Shown: piece by piece, positions 12,775 to 23,310 of the stretch
Layout of the letters: every line of letters starts with the position of its first letter
Position numbering within the stretch: the stretch's first letter is position 1
From: Mercurialis annua
Lineage: Eukaryota > Streptophyta > Magnoliopsida > Malpighiales > Euphorbiaceae
Length of the DNA: 64,000 nt
Assembly (NCBI RefSeq): GCF_937616625.2
Contig: NC_065570.1
Coordinates: 64,259,665-64,323,664, forward strand
Direction: 5' to 3'
Made by a program: the position numbers and the translations under genes
Notes under the pieces: model-generated
Told to the model about the DNA's origin: nothing
What the model saw: only the letters and a program-made list of their open reading frames with translations
The model's database searches: none

Positions 12775-13185
12775 ACCCATTTTCTTATGTCTAGAAATCT
12801 CTTGCTCCGCCTGGCATTAAGTTCTTTATTTGGTTGACTTTGCATAATAGGATTCCATTGCTTGCTTTTTTGTCAAGACGTTCCATTGTTTTTGTGGAAA
12901 ATTCTGGGTACTCTCTATGTGGAGTGGTAGAAACACAATTACATATTCTTCTTATTCATTATTCATTTGGTGTGATATCCTGCATAGGATAGATGTTATT
13001 TGGTGAATGGTGTTTTTTCGAAATCATGGCAGATTTTATGGTATCTTTTGATCTGGAAAATTTGGAAAGATAAGAATGCGAGAATTTTTTAAAACAAGGA
13101 TTCACATAAAGATGCTGTGGTTTTGACTGTTTCTCAAAGGCATCTTTTCTTTTCAAAATTTGTAATAAGAATTTTCCTGAGTCGG
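12775..13185 (+). pseudogene. LINE relic, zinc-binding C-terminal region (zf-RVT type)
   Basis: Plus-strand frames show IKFFIWLTLHNRIPLLAFLSRRS, a Cys-containing LCGVVETQLHIL block and a Trp-rich stretch ending IWKIWKDKN. This is the arrangement of the zf-RVT region downstream of reverse transcriptase in plant LINEs. In-frame stops and missing N-terminal domains make it a fragment. Confidence 0.65.
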
Positions 13186-13544
13186 AATTGGATTTCTTTA
13201 GAACCCTTTTTGTATTCTCCTTATTGGACCTTGTTTTTGACCTCTTCTCTTGGTCGTAGTCTCTAATGTGTCACCGTGAATGTGCCATTTTTTGTGCGCC
13301 AGCTTTGAATTTTGGTCCTACTATTTCTTGTGACTTTTAATATATATATATTATTCATCAAAAATAACTTTTTATTAATATGGAAATATGACGTTATTAA
13401 TAAAAAAAGGAAAACAAATCAGTCATTAAAATATAATATACAAATAGTTGAGTTATATATATCTACCCCTTTGAATTAACTGGAATTTTAACTGCTACAT
13501 GCATTCATAAGAACCTAAATTATAGAGTTGTACACCTCATACCG

Positions 13545-13680
13545 GGTCCTTTTTTTCTTCTCTAATTTTCCTAAAAGTAGGCTTGCCAATCCTACTTGAG
13601 CAAACTGGAGACTTTCTTGCACGAATGGACCCAAATTAATTTATTGCCAAGAGTTTTGTGCAATATAATAATAACATTAT
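13545..13680 (+). repeat. Diverged extra copy of NRT2 upstream flank
   Basis: The segment around GCCAATCCTACTTGAGCAAA and GAGACTTTCTTGCACGAAT, followed by ACCCAAATT and AAGAGTTTTGTGCAATAT, matches 17318-17400 in the left arm and its mirror near 36495-36565. It is more diverged than those two are from each other, so it looks like an older duplication. Confidence 0.7.
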
Positions 13681-14099
13681 AATAATTGAGACAAATTGCA
13701 ATCTGTCTAGGGTGTGGCCATTTGATTTATGGGGTTATTGTATTTTTTTAGAAATTGTAAAACAGTAACCGAAGTTTAAAATATAATATTTTAGTTATTA
13801 AAATACTATTTTATGTTAAGAAGAAGGATATTTAGTCACTGAAAAAAACTGTTCAAGTCGGTTTTTTATTGATTAGGTGTATACATAAAATTTAAGATTT
13901 ATTTGTCATAATTAATAAAAAATTGATTACCACATGTGCTTAATTTCACCGCTGTGTGATTTTCAACCAATTCTGCGCTTTAATATAAATTTTGAGAGTA
14001 AACGCTATAACTTGTTATTTTCAATACTCCGACGCCTCCCGTTGCGGCCTGAAATCACTTAAAAACTTTCTGGAAGCATAAAATTGAAAGTTTAGTAAG

Positions 14100-14343
14100 A
14101 AAAATATGACATTTAATTTTGAAGTACAAATTTTCTCATTTTCATGCACGAACTACCACTTTTTCTCAAATTTATAAAATGACCTCCACCTCAACGAATT
14201 ACACCAATAGAACCGTGACACCTCAGCACCGTGCATGAATTTGAGAAAGAGTGGTAGTTCGTGAATAAAAATGAGAAAATTTAAACTACATGATTAAAAT
14301 GAGAAAATGTGTAAAGTTCGTGAATTTTTATGACATTAACCCT
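14100..14343. mobile_element. Fold-back MITE
   Basis: CACGAACTACCACTTTTTCTC is inverted as GAGAAAGAGTGGTAGTTCGTG, and outer blocks ending GACATTAACCC are similar to the element at 49028-49354. The left boundary is approximate. It marks the outer limit of the left inverted-repeat arm. Confidence 0.6.
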
Positions 14344-14349
14344 TAAATT

Positions 14350-14765
14350 AATTGCAAATTACAAAACAGGTGCTCAGTTATACCCTTTTGTTAAAAAGGG
14401 ATACTGAATTATTCACCTTTTTGTAATTATAGCATGCCACATAGGATAAAAGGAAAAAAGATTAGTGTGTTTTGTCTCGAGTGACATCCCGCGAAATAAT
14501 TCGATAACTTAGTGACTGTTTTTTAACGATTTGAATCTTAATACTCTTTTTATAATATTCGAATAACTTAGTGACCCAGGGAATTTAATATCCGTAACCC
14601 ATTTGTAAAACAATAATACTCGAGTAATCGTTTTATAACTTTTTATCGTTTGGTAACTGTTTTGTAAAAAAGTTATAATTCGGTAACTATTTTGTAACTT
14701 TATAAATTTGGTAACCGTTTAGTAAAAACACTATAGTTCGTTGACCTAAAAAATATTTAATCCAA
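14350..14765. repeat. Copy of a recurrent AT-rich interspersed repeat family
   Basis: Built from phrases such as GGTAACTATTTTGTAA and GTCACTAAGTTAT. Related copies lie at about 16500-16870, 30360-30653 with 31158-31330, 37640-37860 and 39000-39800. Their termini are often close to GGGTCACTGAACTTA. Probably an old MITE family amplified locally. Confidence 0.6.
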
Positions 14766-14775
14766 TGATTTGAAG

Positions 14776-15099
14776 TTATTTAATCTTTATATAACCACCA
14801 AATGAAAAACTGAATTCTTGAAGGAACTTTATGCTTCCACATGCTTGAGTAGAAGTAAATTGCACACGAATCAATATCAAAACTGAAATGAACAAAGCTA
14901 GCTGAAGTGTAACTGATGCTTGGACGAGGCCAGCATATACCTGATCTTTATGAGCAAGACGAAGCTCGATGCTTTGGAACGGACCAAGCAAATTGTTAAC
15001 TGTAGATTCCTCTATTTGCAGTCTTTTTTGCCAGCTAAACCCGTTAATACTACACGATGAAGAACCAGCAATGTCATACAGGCTTGCTTCAGGATGCAT
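14776..15099 (-). CDS. Unrecognised 107-aa ORF, possible gene fragment
   Basis: Open from MHPEASLYD to a stop at 14776. About residues 60-84 (VQASVTLQLALFISVLILIRVQ) could form one membrane segment. The right arm has the counterpart at about 38660-38985 (+), starting MDPEANL, which keeps most residues but carries in-frame stops, one after LQIG and one before VYAGLVQ. Shared residues in two diverged copies suggest it derives from a real gene. I do not recognise the family. It may be the last exon of a captured gene, and I do not claim it is expressed. Confidence 0.35.
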   Translation of the reverse strand: MHPEASLYDIAGSSSCSINGFSWQKRLQIEESTVNNLLGPFQSIELRLAHKDQVYAGLVQASVTLQLALFISVLILIRVQFTSTQACGSIKFLQEFSFSFGGYIKIK

Positions 15100-15149
15100 G
15101 ATTAAATATATAAATAAGAATGAGTGGATGGTAAAGGCTGAACCTGATT

Positions 15150-15305
15150 TGCAAACTAATTGTCCATCTAAAAGTGAATATCCTGCCCATTGCTCATTTA
15201 AAATTGATTTTTTCTTTGAAACATATTACAAACATCTGTAGTTTTATTCTACGAATTTGCAAGATTGGCTTACGGTTAATTTGCAGGGTAATCTGAATTG
15301 CATCT
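15150..15305. repeat. Short direct repeat shared with 17815-17957
   Basis: AAAGTGAATATCCTGCCCAT, the ATTGATTTTTTCTTTGAAAC block, and CTGTAGTTTTA through TTGCAGGGTAAT recur in the same order at 17820-17957. Mirrored copies lie at about 38460-38620 and 35965-36115, so the direct repeat predates the inverted duplication. Confidence 0.8.
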
Positions 15306-15960
15306 TAAAAGAGGATTTTGGGTGTTTGGAGTCACAGTGTGGCGTTTGTTGGCAATGGAGGAATAAATCGGTCTTTGGAAAATGTGGATTACATTGTGAA
15401 GGCAAAGGAGAATTCAGGGAGGACGTGCGGTTTGCTAACCACCGTCAAAAATTTGAATCAGATTTTTTGGCATTGCCCATCCCACGATTGGGTTAAAATT
15501 GATATACACGGATGGTGCATTTTATTCAACTTCGAATGTTGCTCGAGCAGGCGGTATTATCAGGAATGAGTTTGGTGGTTGGCTAGGCAGCTTTTCTACG
15601 GTAATTGAGCCTAATTTGATGTCAGGAGTGGAGGTTAGAGGAGTTTGTCATGGCCTCCAAATGGGTTGGAATCTTGGTGTTCGACGCGTGCTTTTAGAAG
15701 TTTATTATAAATAGTGGTCGAGAAGCTCAATAATGACTCAGAAGCAGGTCATTACTCTAATCTATTGGTTGTTATTAAGGCTCTCATGGAAAAAGATTGG
15801 TGGCGTCCCATATTTATAGAGAAGTAAATTTTGCGGCTGATCACCTCACGTCGTTGAGGGAGGAGAATATGATTGGTTTTGTTGCCCATGACAACCCGCC
15901 GTTTAGCTTTATCCCTTGTATGTTTCATGATTTACATGACGTGTCGTATAATCACTGTGT
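15257..15960 (+). pseudogene. LINE-associated RNase H (RVT_3-type) relic
   Basis: Across two or three frames the translation gives DWVKI.., a DGAFYSTSNVARAGGIIRNE block with FGGWLGSF, VRGVCHGLQMGWNLGVRRVL and ASHIYREVNFAADHLTSL. The DG...AG.GGIIR..FG.WL start and the later HIYRE.N..AD block are the pattern of the RNase H domain that ends many plant LINE proteins. A frameshift near 15500 and a stop near 15713 break it. The mirror copy at 38000-38465 has lost part of the middle. Confidence 0.75.
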
Positions 15961-15976
15961 TCAGTTTTCTTTCTTT

Positions 15977-16306
15977 TTAGGTTTTGCCTCTTTTCCTTAT
16001 AACAAAATATATCATGCCAAGAGGAGATTTTTGAGCTATCTCCAACAACCAAATACCAAATAGATAATCTATCACAAGACAATAATTTCCACACCCATTT
16101 AAGAAGCAAGCTTTGATTTTTTTTAATTGTAAAGAATAGACGTTGAAATCGCCAAAACGAAGGGGAATACAAACATTATTCCAAGCCACTTCAAAAATCC
16201 CTCTAGTTGAAGCCGAACCACACCAGAGAAATTGGCGCATACTACTTTCTAAAAAAACAATAACGAAAACAGGAATAGTAAAGCTACACATTAAGTAAAT
16301 CATCAA
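15977..16306 (-). pseudogene. LINE reverse transcriptase C-terminal relic
   Basis: A minus-strand ORF contains a run through FLWCGSASTRGIFEVAWNNVC and then IPLRFGDFNV, similar to the block after the catalytic core of plant LINE reverse transcriptases. Orientation is opposite to the neighbouring RNase H relic, so they are different insertions. It has no counterpart in the right arm, where the sequence jumps from the repeat to the RNase H relic. Confidence 0.5.
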
Positions 16307-16499
16307 ACTACAAATAACTGATTTAATATAATCGGATGACCAGCATGAGATAAGAGATTACACCAAAGATCTAAATGGTTTGAGAAATTTTGAAGCGTTG
16401 TAGCATAATGAGACAAATTAAGGTTCTTCTTAGAGTGCAGCGTGCCAAGTTAGGTAATTGGCAGATTTTCGATTTTGCAGTTCAATATATTTGCAGGAA

Positions 16500-16870
16500 T
16501 ATTATAAATTTCATGGGTCACTGAACTTACCTATTATTACAAAAAGGGTACTAAAATTTATTTTGTTACAAAAAGGTCACCAAGTTATACCTTCTGTTAC
16601 AAAAAGGTTTATGTTGTTACAAAAAGGATACTGAACTTCTCGTGAATTACAAAAAGGTCACCGAGTTATACCTTCTATTATAAAAAGGTCACTGAATTAT
16701 GAACCTTTTTGTAATTTTAGCTTGCCACATCAGTAAAAACGATGTAGTTTTTACATGGGTGAACCCCTTTGTAACAAAAGGTATACCTCAGTAACCTTTT
16801 TATAATAAAATAAAGTTTAGTATTCTTTTTATAATAATTGATAAGTTCAATGATGCATGGAGTTTAATAT
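16500..16870. repeat. Copy of the AT-rich interspersed repeat family
   Basis: Starts near GGTCACTGAACTTACCTATT and contains repeated ACAAAAAGGT units in both orientations. It matches 37640-37860 in the right arm, where the copy is shorter. Confidence 0.65.
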
Positions 16871-17814
16871 CCAGATATTTGCAGCAGTAATATCCTCATC
16901 ATCCATAGTAAGACAAGTAATCGAACTCTTGTAAAAATTGTTTCTTAACCCAGAAATTAGCTCATAGCATTAAAAGATTCTGAGCAAGTTAACCTCAATC
17001 TTGAATGAAGATTACAAACGCAAATTTGCTATTTTTCATAGTATAAATTCTTATGTCAACAGTTAATTTTTTTTTTTGTACAAGATAAATAAAATAACAT
17101 ATACAATAATTTTTTTTAGAAAATTCTTCCAACAAAGATTTATACCCCCTGAACTTAGTAAAAAACCCAATTAAAGTCAAACTCATAGTTTAAAAAGAAA
17201 ACCGAACCTGACATTATTTTAACTCATTTTATAGATTAAATTATTTTATTATAAAAGATATATATATATATTAAATTAAACCGGTTGAATATTTTTGTGG
17301 TTAATGTTTGATTCTTCATCGCCAATCCTGCTTGAGCAAAATGGAGACTTTCTTGCATGAATTGACCCAAATTTATTGCGAAGAGTTTTCTGCAATATAT
17401 ATATATTAACATCCATAATTGGGGACAGGCCAAGAAGAAAAAAAATCACATGAAGTTACAATATTCTATCTAGGCCGTAGATAGCAAGTGTTATCTGTAG
17501 AAATTTAAGGATGGATTAGGTTTTGTTAAATGTAATTTAATATAAGGGAACATAAATTCAACAAAATGTGGTAGAATAATAAATTAAAAAATTATTATGT
17601 AGTTTACCAATATGTTATGACCTAAGTATATATCATGACGATGAGTTGAAATTTGGATGCTCCTTTCTAATACTCGTATTATATTTATGTTTTTTTTTTA
17701 AAACTTATTGTATTATTGTATCAAGTGCATTATTTTAGTAAAAACAATGCATTATTTTATCTTGGAAAGATAAATTTTATACACCCAAAACATTTGCTAA
17801 ATAAAAAATTTTCA

Positions 17815-17957
17815 ACCCAATTGACAATCCAAAAGTGAATATCCTGCCCATTGCCCATTTTAAATTGATTTTTTCTTTGAAACAGGTTACAAACATCTGT
17901 AGTTTTACTCTACGAATTAGCAAGCTGATTTGCTTACGGTTAATTGCAGGGTAATTT
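17815..17957. repeat. Second copy of the arm-internal direct repeat
   Basis: Matches 15165-15305 in the same orientation. In the right arm the mirror copy ends next to the SINE insertion. It forms the outer edge of the near-identical core. Confidence 0.8.
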
Positions 17958-18972
17958 GAATAAAAAATTTAATAGTTTGACAAGCTTATAATTTGTATCA
18001 ATTAAATTGAAGTAGCAAATAAAAAATTGAGGAGTTTAAGTTATAAAAAGAAAATAGTATCTTAATTTATTTAAATGATAAATTAATTTAAAATTGAAAA
18101 TAAAAAATCATAATTTTTTAAAAATATATATCTATTCAAACTTATCAAACAAATTATGTTATTAATTTTTTGATAAAAAATTACGATTTTTTTTCCAAAT
18201 ATAGAGTAATATTTCATAAAACAAACTTTAAGCTAATGATTAACTGTATCTTATTTTTACTAATTAATGTTTTTTATCTTTTTACTTTATAGATATAATT
18301 AACTCAAAATATAATCTTATTAGACTAAAATATCAAAAAAAATTATCAATTTCATCATATATTCTAGTTGTGTATATAGCAATTCATTTTGTGTACGAAT
18401 ATGGTCAAATAACAACAGAAACATACATTCACGTTATCTCTATCTATCCAAAATCCGGTTAATATTATTTCAAATTTGATTTTATATATGCAATTTAGTA
18501 TGGGGTGAGCTGTTATGAGCTTATTCGAAAATGTATACCACCACTATCTGAACTTATAAGCAAACTAAACCAATTAGTTGGCTACATAAATTACTTTAAT
18601 TTTAATCTTTTTAATTTCATAAATTACTTTAGAGGTGAAACATAGATTATGACCCTAAGGAATTTGGAGCGTTAGTCAACTTGTTCATTGCAACATGTTA
18701 GTACCAACAGCTAGGAATATGAGGACCCAACTATTATTGTTGTTATTATTATTATTATCATTTGATTATAAGTTATGAAAACCAGTTAGGGTTTGATGAT
18801 TCATTCATAGAAGAATGAAAAGCCAAGTTGGCCCCTTGGGATATACGATGAGATGCGAAGACAAGTTTTTATTATTTTGTTAATTCCAAATGGCCAAAGT
18901 ATCTCACAATACTCAAATGAATCTCTCACTTGATTAGCTATATTCTTTTTTACAAATGTCAACTTCTGATTC

Positions 18973-18981
18973 TATATAAAT
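18973..18981 (+). promoter_or_regulatory. TATA box of left NRT2
   Basis: TATATAAAT lies 67 bases before the start codon, after a long AT-rich promoter. The mirror site at about 34730-34738 is identical. The upstream sequence shared by the copies reaches about 1 kb with few differences. Confidence 0.7.
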
Positions 18982-19047
18982 ACCTCAAAACCCTAACCCC
19001 ATTTTCAGTATCTCCCTTCTTTCCTTCTTCTACAAGAAATATCTAAA

Positions 19048-21149
19048 ATGGCCGATATTGAAGGATCTCCGGGAAGTTCCATGCATGGAGTCACCGGAAG
19101 AGAGCAAACTTTTGCATTTTCTGTTGCTTCACCCATTGTTCCATCTGACAACACTGCAAAATTTGATTTACCCGTCGATTCTGAGCATAAAGCTAAAGTT
19201 TTCAAGCTTTTTTCTTTTGCTAACCCTCACATGAGAACTTTTCATCTTTCTTGGATTTCTTTTTGCACTTGTTTTGTTTCTACTTTTGCTGCTGCTCCGC
19301 TTGTTCCCATCATTCGCGACAATCTTGATCTGAGCAAAGCCGATATCGGAAATGCCGGAGTCGCTTCTGTTTCCGGCAGTATCTTTTCTAGGCTGGCCAT
19401 GGGTGCAATTTGTGACTTACTCGGACCCAGATACGGTTGCGCTTTTCTGATTATGTTATCGGCTCCGACTGTGTTTTGCATGTCTTTCGTGTCCTCCGCC
19501 GGAGGATACTTAGCCGTCCGGTTCATGATTGGATTTTCTCTTGCAACTTTCGTTTCTTGCCAGTATTGGATGAGTACTATGTTCAACGGCAAGATCATCG
19601 GTACCGTTAACGGAACCGCCGCCGGATGGGGGAACATGGGCGGAGGTGCCACTCAGTTGATTATGCCGTTGGTTTATGATATTATACAGAGAATTGGTGC
19701 CACGCCGTTTACTGCATGGAGGATTGCATTTTTCGTTCCGGGGTGTCTTCATATTATCATGGGAATTTTGGTCTTAACTTTAGGGCAAGATTTGCCTGAT
19801 GGGAACCTTAGTGCCCTACAAAAGAAGGGTGATATTGCTAAGGATAAGTTTTCCAAGGTAATTGATTGGATTCATCTCTTTCCTGGTACTTTAATTTCAA
19901 AACATATTGTGTCGAGTTTTATATTTTAGTTTCCATATAAATGCTTACAAAATTAATTTAATCGAGTAATAACAAGGTTGTTTTTGTAATTTGTTCAGAT
20001 TATGTGGTATGCTATCACAAATTACAGAACCTGGATCTTTGTCCTTCTCTATGGCTACTCCATGGGAGTTGAGCTCACCACAGATAATGTTATTGCAGAA
20101 TATTTCTATGACAGGTAATTATTCGTTTTGTATTTTTGTGGGTTTTAAACTTGAGTGATATTAAATTCATATTGTAATTCAATTTCATATTAAAATTTTA
20201 ATTTATAGTGGTATTGCAATTTTAATTTTATTTTAAGTCAATATATTTTAAAATTTATCATATCGAATTAAGGTGAATATGACAATAAACATATTTTAAA
20301 AATATACTGCTATATAAAATGTGATGTCAGGTGGATATTAATATGAAGATCGGCGTGACAGTATATTTTAAAAATATTACTTGATCGTTTTATAGATCAA
20401 AAAGTGACGAGTTACTATTGATTGAAGTGAAATTGATTAAATACTTGTACTATTTGTACTAAGATTTTTATAAAATGAACTACAGGTTCAATCTCAAGCT
20501 TCACACTGCTGGAATAATTGCTGCAACATTCGGTATGGCAAATCTTATCGCTCGTCCTTTCGGAGGATTCGCCTCGGATTATGCCGCCAGATACTTCGGC
20601 ATGAGAGGAAGATTATGGGTTCTATGGATTCTTCAAACCCTAGGTGGAGCTTTCTGTATTTGGCTCGGTCGAGCAAACTCGCTTCCGATTGCGGTATTAG
20701 CTATGATTCTCTTCTCAATCGGAGCCCAGGCAGCGTGTGGAGCAACGTTCGGTATTATCCCCTTCATTTCTAGACGATCTCTCGGAATCATCTCGGGATT
20801 GACCGGAGCCGGAGGAAACTTCGGTTCGGGGTTAACTCAACTAATATTTTTTTCAAGCACAAGATACTCAACATCAACAGGTTTATCCTTAATGGGGATT
20901 ATGATCGTGGCTTGTACTATGCCGGTGACACTCGTCTACTTCCCGCAATGGGGTGGAATGTTCCTGCCGGCATCTAATGATGCTAAAAGAGCAACTGAAG
21001 AACATTATTACGAAGCTGAATGGAATGAAGAAGAGAAGCAAAAGGGTATGCATCAAGGTAGTATTAAATTTGCTGAGAATAGCCGATCGGAACGTGGCCG
21101 GAAAGTTGCCTCTGCACCAACTCCAGATACAACACCGTCCCGTGTTTGA
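19048..21149 (+). CDS. NRT2: High-affinity nitrate transporter, NRT2 family (left copy)
   Basis: Exons are 19048-19857, 19999-20114 and 20486-21149, with GT/AG introns of 141 and 371 bp; they join in frame to 529 aa, the usual NRT2 length. The protein is a 12-segment MFS nitrate/proton symporter of the plasma membrane that in other plants works with NAR2/NRT3. Visible marks are [12 protein letters not shown] (residues 119-130, MFS loop signature), LAVRFMIG (155-162), the nitrate signature AGWGNMGGG (192-200), the second glycine-rich signature [10 protein letters not shown] (415-424), and a charged C-terminal tail. Ser501 in GSIKF occupies the place of the regulatory Ser501 of Arabidopsis NRT2.1; that equivalence is inferred. 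ATG at 19048 begins [17 protein letters not shown], typical of the family. The in-frame ATG at 20475 is intronic. The right copy encodes the same protein. Confidence 0.97.
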
Positions 21150-21440
21150 GGAATGAAAAATTAATGGTGTGTGTTACTGATATTTCTAAAATGAACACTT
21201 ATATTTGTACTAATATAGGATTCTTGTTTTTGCTTTCGTTTTTTCTTTTATTTTCTTATTCGATCTTGCTTTTGTTTTTGTATATCAATAAGAATCTAAT
21301 GGATTATCCATATGATTCTGATACAAAATAAATCAAGGATTTTGCAAATGCAAATGTTTATTATGATACTCTCACATCCCATAAATTGTCAAAGTTTCAC
21401 ATGTACTCATCATTATTAGATAAAAAACAGTTAAAAATTA
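21150..21440 (+). terminator. NRT2 3' flank with polyadenylation-type signals
   Basis: AATAAGAATC near 21288 and AATAAATCAAGG near 21328 are plausible plant poly(A) signals after the stop. A diverged second copy of this flank starts at 22770. Confidence 0.5.
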
Positions 21441-21483
21441 TTAAAATTAAAAATTTGGACTTAAATTGTAATAGAAAAATTAA

Positions 21484-21618
21484 TGAAGCTGAATATATGA
21501 GAGAAGCAAATGGAATATGAAGAAAGGCAGTATTAAATTTACTGTTAATAGCCAATCAAAACGTGGCCGGAAAGTTAAATTCGGACCAACTCGGGATACG
21601 ACACCATCCTATCTTTGA
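21484..21618 (+). pseudogene. Relic of an additional NRT2 copy, C-terminal tail
   Basis: The frame reads EAEYMREANGI, stop, then RKGSIKFTVNSQSKRGRKV and TRDTTPSYL, matching residues 486-529 of NRT2 ([35 protein letters not shown]). An in-frame stop and the missing rest of the gene make it a relic. It is mirrored exactly at 32093-32227, so it existed before the inverted duplication. Its own 3' flank seems to be the segment at 22770-22890, separated from it by CACTA-derived sequence. Confidence 0.85.
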
Positions 21619-21717
21619 AGATGATGTTGTATTTTTTAACGTTTAGCGAAAGTCACAATTATACCACAACGCCGCCGGAAAACGACCAAATATTTTTTTA
21701 CCGCAACTACGCATATA

Positions 21718-22331
21718 CAGTCGACCCTCTGATAATTAATACACATGGTGGATCAAAAATTTATTAATTATTAGAATTATTAATTTATAGAATTTATATA
21801 AAAAAATTATAAAAGATATTTTAAAGCATGTATATTAATAGACCTAATATTAATATTATATTATAAAAAAACTAACTAAATACATTTTACAGTCACTCAA
21901 TTTTATATTCAATTTAAAAAATATCAATTGATATCAAACTAAAAAATAATTACTAAGAAGTTGTATTGATAATGTAAAATAATTTTTAATATTTTTTATA
22001 ATAGGAATACTTTACTTACTTTTATTGTTTAACTAATAACTTTTTTTAAAAATTTTCAAAAGAATAAAAAAATCATAATTTGATGGTATTTTAACTTCCA
22101 ATTTATCAATTAAGGTTAGTATTGTCTCAAATAAATCATCAATTGTTATATATTTGTTTAAAAAAATCTCTCTAATAATTAATATTCATGTAGAATATAT
22201 TTTAAATTTTATTAATTATTAAATAATAGAATTATTAATTATCCGACGTGGAACGAAGTTGGTTCTCTCAATTTTCTATTAATTATTAGAATTATTAATT
22301 TATAGAATATTAAATATTAGAGGGTCGACTG
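21718..22331. mobile_element. pogo-like Tc1/mariner MITE, 614 bp
   Basis: Ends are inverted repeats beginning CAGTCGACCCTCT, flanked by TA at 21716-21717 and 22332-22333. The end sequence resembles the Emigrant/Lemi-type pogo MITEs of plants. The mirror position in the right arm (about 31994-31997) is an intact empty site, so it inserted after the duplication. No transposase frame. Confidence 0.9.
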
Positions 22332-22394
22332 TATGTTTTTCGTGATTGAATTACAAAAGCATCAGTTTTCCGAACCGTACAAACTGTAAAATCA

Positions 22395-22421
22395 CGTGTC
22401 GTTCAAGCGATTGAACACACG
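22395..22421. repeat. 27-nt palindrome at the inner duplication breakpoint
   Basis: CGTGT, GTTCAA, a short loop, TTGAAC and ACACG form a near-perfect hairpin. It is conserved within CACTA at about 59337-59363. The match to the right arm stops at CACGTGT inside it. Confidence 0.75.
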
Positions 22422-22769
22422 GGACGGGAACTCTATTGCTAATTTACGATTTTATTCAGCGGGAATAAAATCGAGGTTAGTTAATTAATTGTTTAACTTT
22501 CTATCAAATCCTAGTTTAACTACTAAATGAAAACAAAAAAACAATAATACTTGTTGTAGAGCAGAACCGCAACATATCTCGAAGGAATATGCTACTACGT
22601 AGGACCGGTGCAAGCAACCGACAATTAGTAAACCTATCACGTAATTAGTTTCAAGGTTGATTTTGCTGCCCAGTTTGGTTTGTTTGCTAAATTGTAAACA
22701 GGTCATGCAAATTACACGTCCAGTTATCTTCTAACTCTTCAATCTATAGTTTTATTTGTTTTGTTTTTA

Positions 22770-22890
22770 TGATTCTGATACAAAATAAATCAAGGATACT
22801 GCAAATGCAAATGTTTATTATATATGATACTTTCACCTTTCATAAAGTGGAAAAGTTTCACATGTACACATCATTATTAGATGGAGGAAA
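22770..22890 (+). repeat. Second, diverged copy of NRT2 3' flank
   Basis: TGATTCTGATACAAAATAAA, CAAATGCAAATGTTTATTAT and AAAGTTTCACATGTAC follow the order of 21315-21425. Probably the original downstream sequence of the NRT2 relic at 21484-21618. Confidence 0.8.
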
Positions 22891-22894
22891 ATTG

Positions 22895-23310
22895 CATTAA
22901 TGCCGCTCAAACTTTTTAAAATCTTCTACTTTGATGTAAGTATTTTTAGGTATTTGCAAAACAAATTTTGACATCTCAATTTCACAGCGATTTAGTCCTA
23001 TAAATTCATAATGTTAAAAAAATAAATTCTAACCTTTCTTATTTTCGCATTTGTAGCCCAAATTTGTTTTACGGCAAATTTGTCCCTTTTTCTAGGCTAC
23101 ATATTGCAAAAATGCGAAATCTTAAAATTTTATTTGTAACGTTTTTAAAATATTGGGATTTGATATGCTAATATATGTATCTAATTTGACTGCCACGTAT
23201 GCAAAAAAATTGCTGAAAGATCGGGGTTTTTTAATTGACAAAAATGCAACGTCGGGGTATGATTGAAAAGGGGCTAAAAGGTCGGAGTTTTTTAAAACAT
23301 TAGGCCTTTA
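22895..23310. mobile_element. MITE-like segment related to the element at 30654-31157
   Basis: The right end, read in reverse, gives AGGCCTAATGTTTTAAAAAA, CTCCGACCTTTTAGCCCC and TTTTCAATCATACCCCGACG, matching the start of the element at 30654. The left boundary is not resolved. Confidence 0.55.

Larger units (their letters stand above)
14344..22399 (+). repeat. Left arm of a large inverted duplication containing NRT2
   Basis: Every landmark here recurs in reverse at 31928-39426. In the NRT2 region the coordinates obey x + y = 53711 without indels through the coding exons and introns. Identity is near-complete from about 18.2 to 21.7 kb, roughly 97% near 17.6-17.9 kb, and roughly 85-90% by eye farther out. 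The 9.5-kb spacer is not shared. Confidence 0.92.
21650..22620 (+). mobile_element. CACTA-derived fragment (interrupted by a pogo-like MITE)
   Basis: Without the MITE, this stretch follows the order of 59240-59530 inside the intact CACTA element: AAATATTTTTTTACC, TATGTTTTTCGTGATTGAAT, CGAACCGTACA, a GTGTCGTTCAA palindrome, ACGGGACGGG, ATTTTATTCAGCGGGAATAA and AGAGCAGAACCGCAA. No transposase remains. It lies between the NRT2 relic tail and that tail's 3' flank, as an insertion would. Confidence 0.8.

Noticed and set aside
19242..19652. 136-codon antisense ORF in NRT2 exon 1 (mirrored at 34059-34469)
   Set aside because: It is a shadow of the conserved transporter frame; no domain and no independent promoter.
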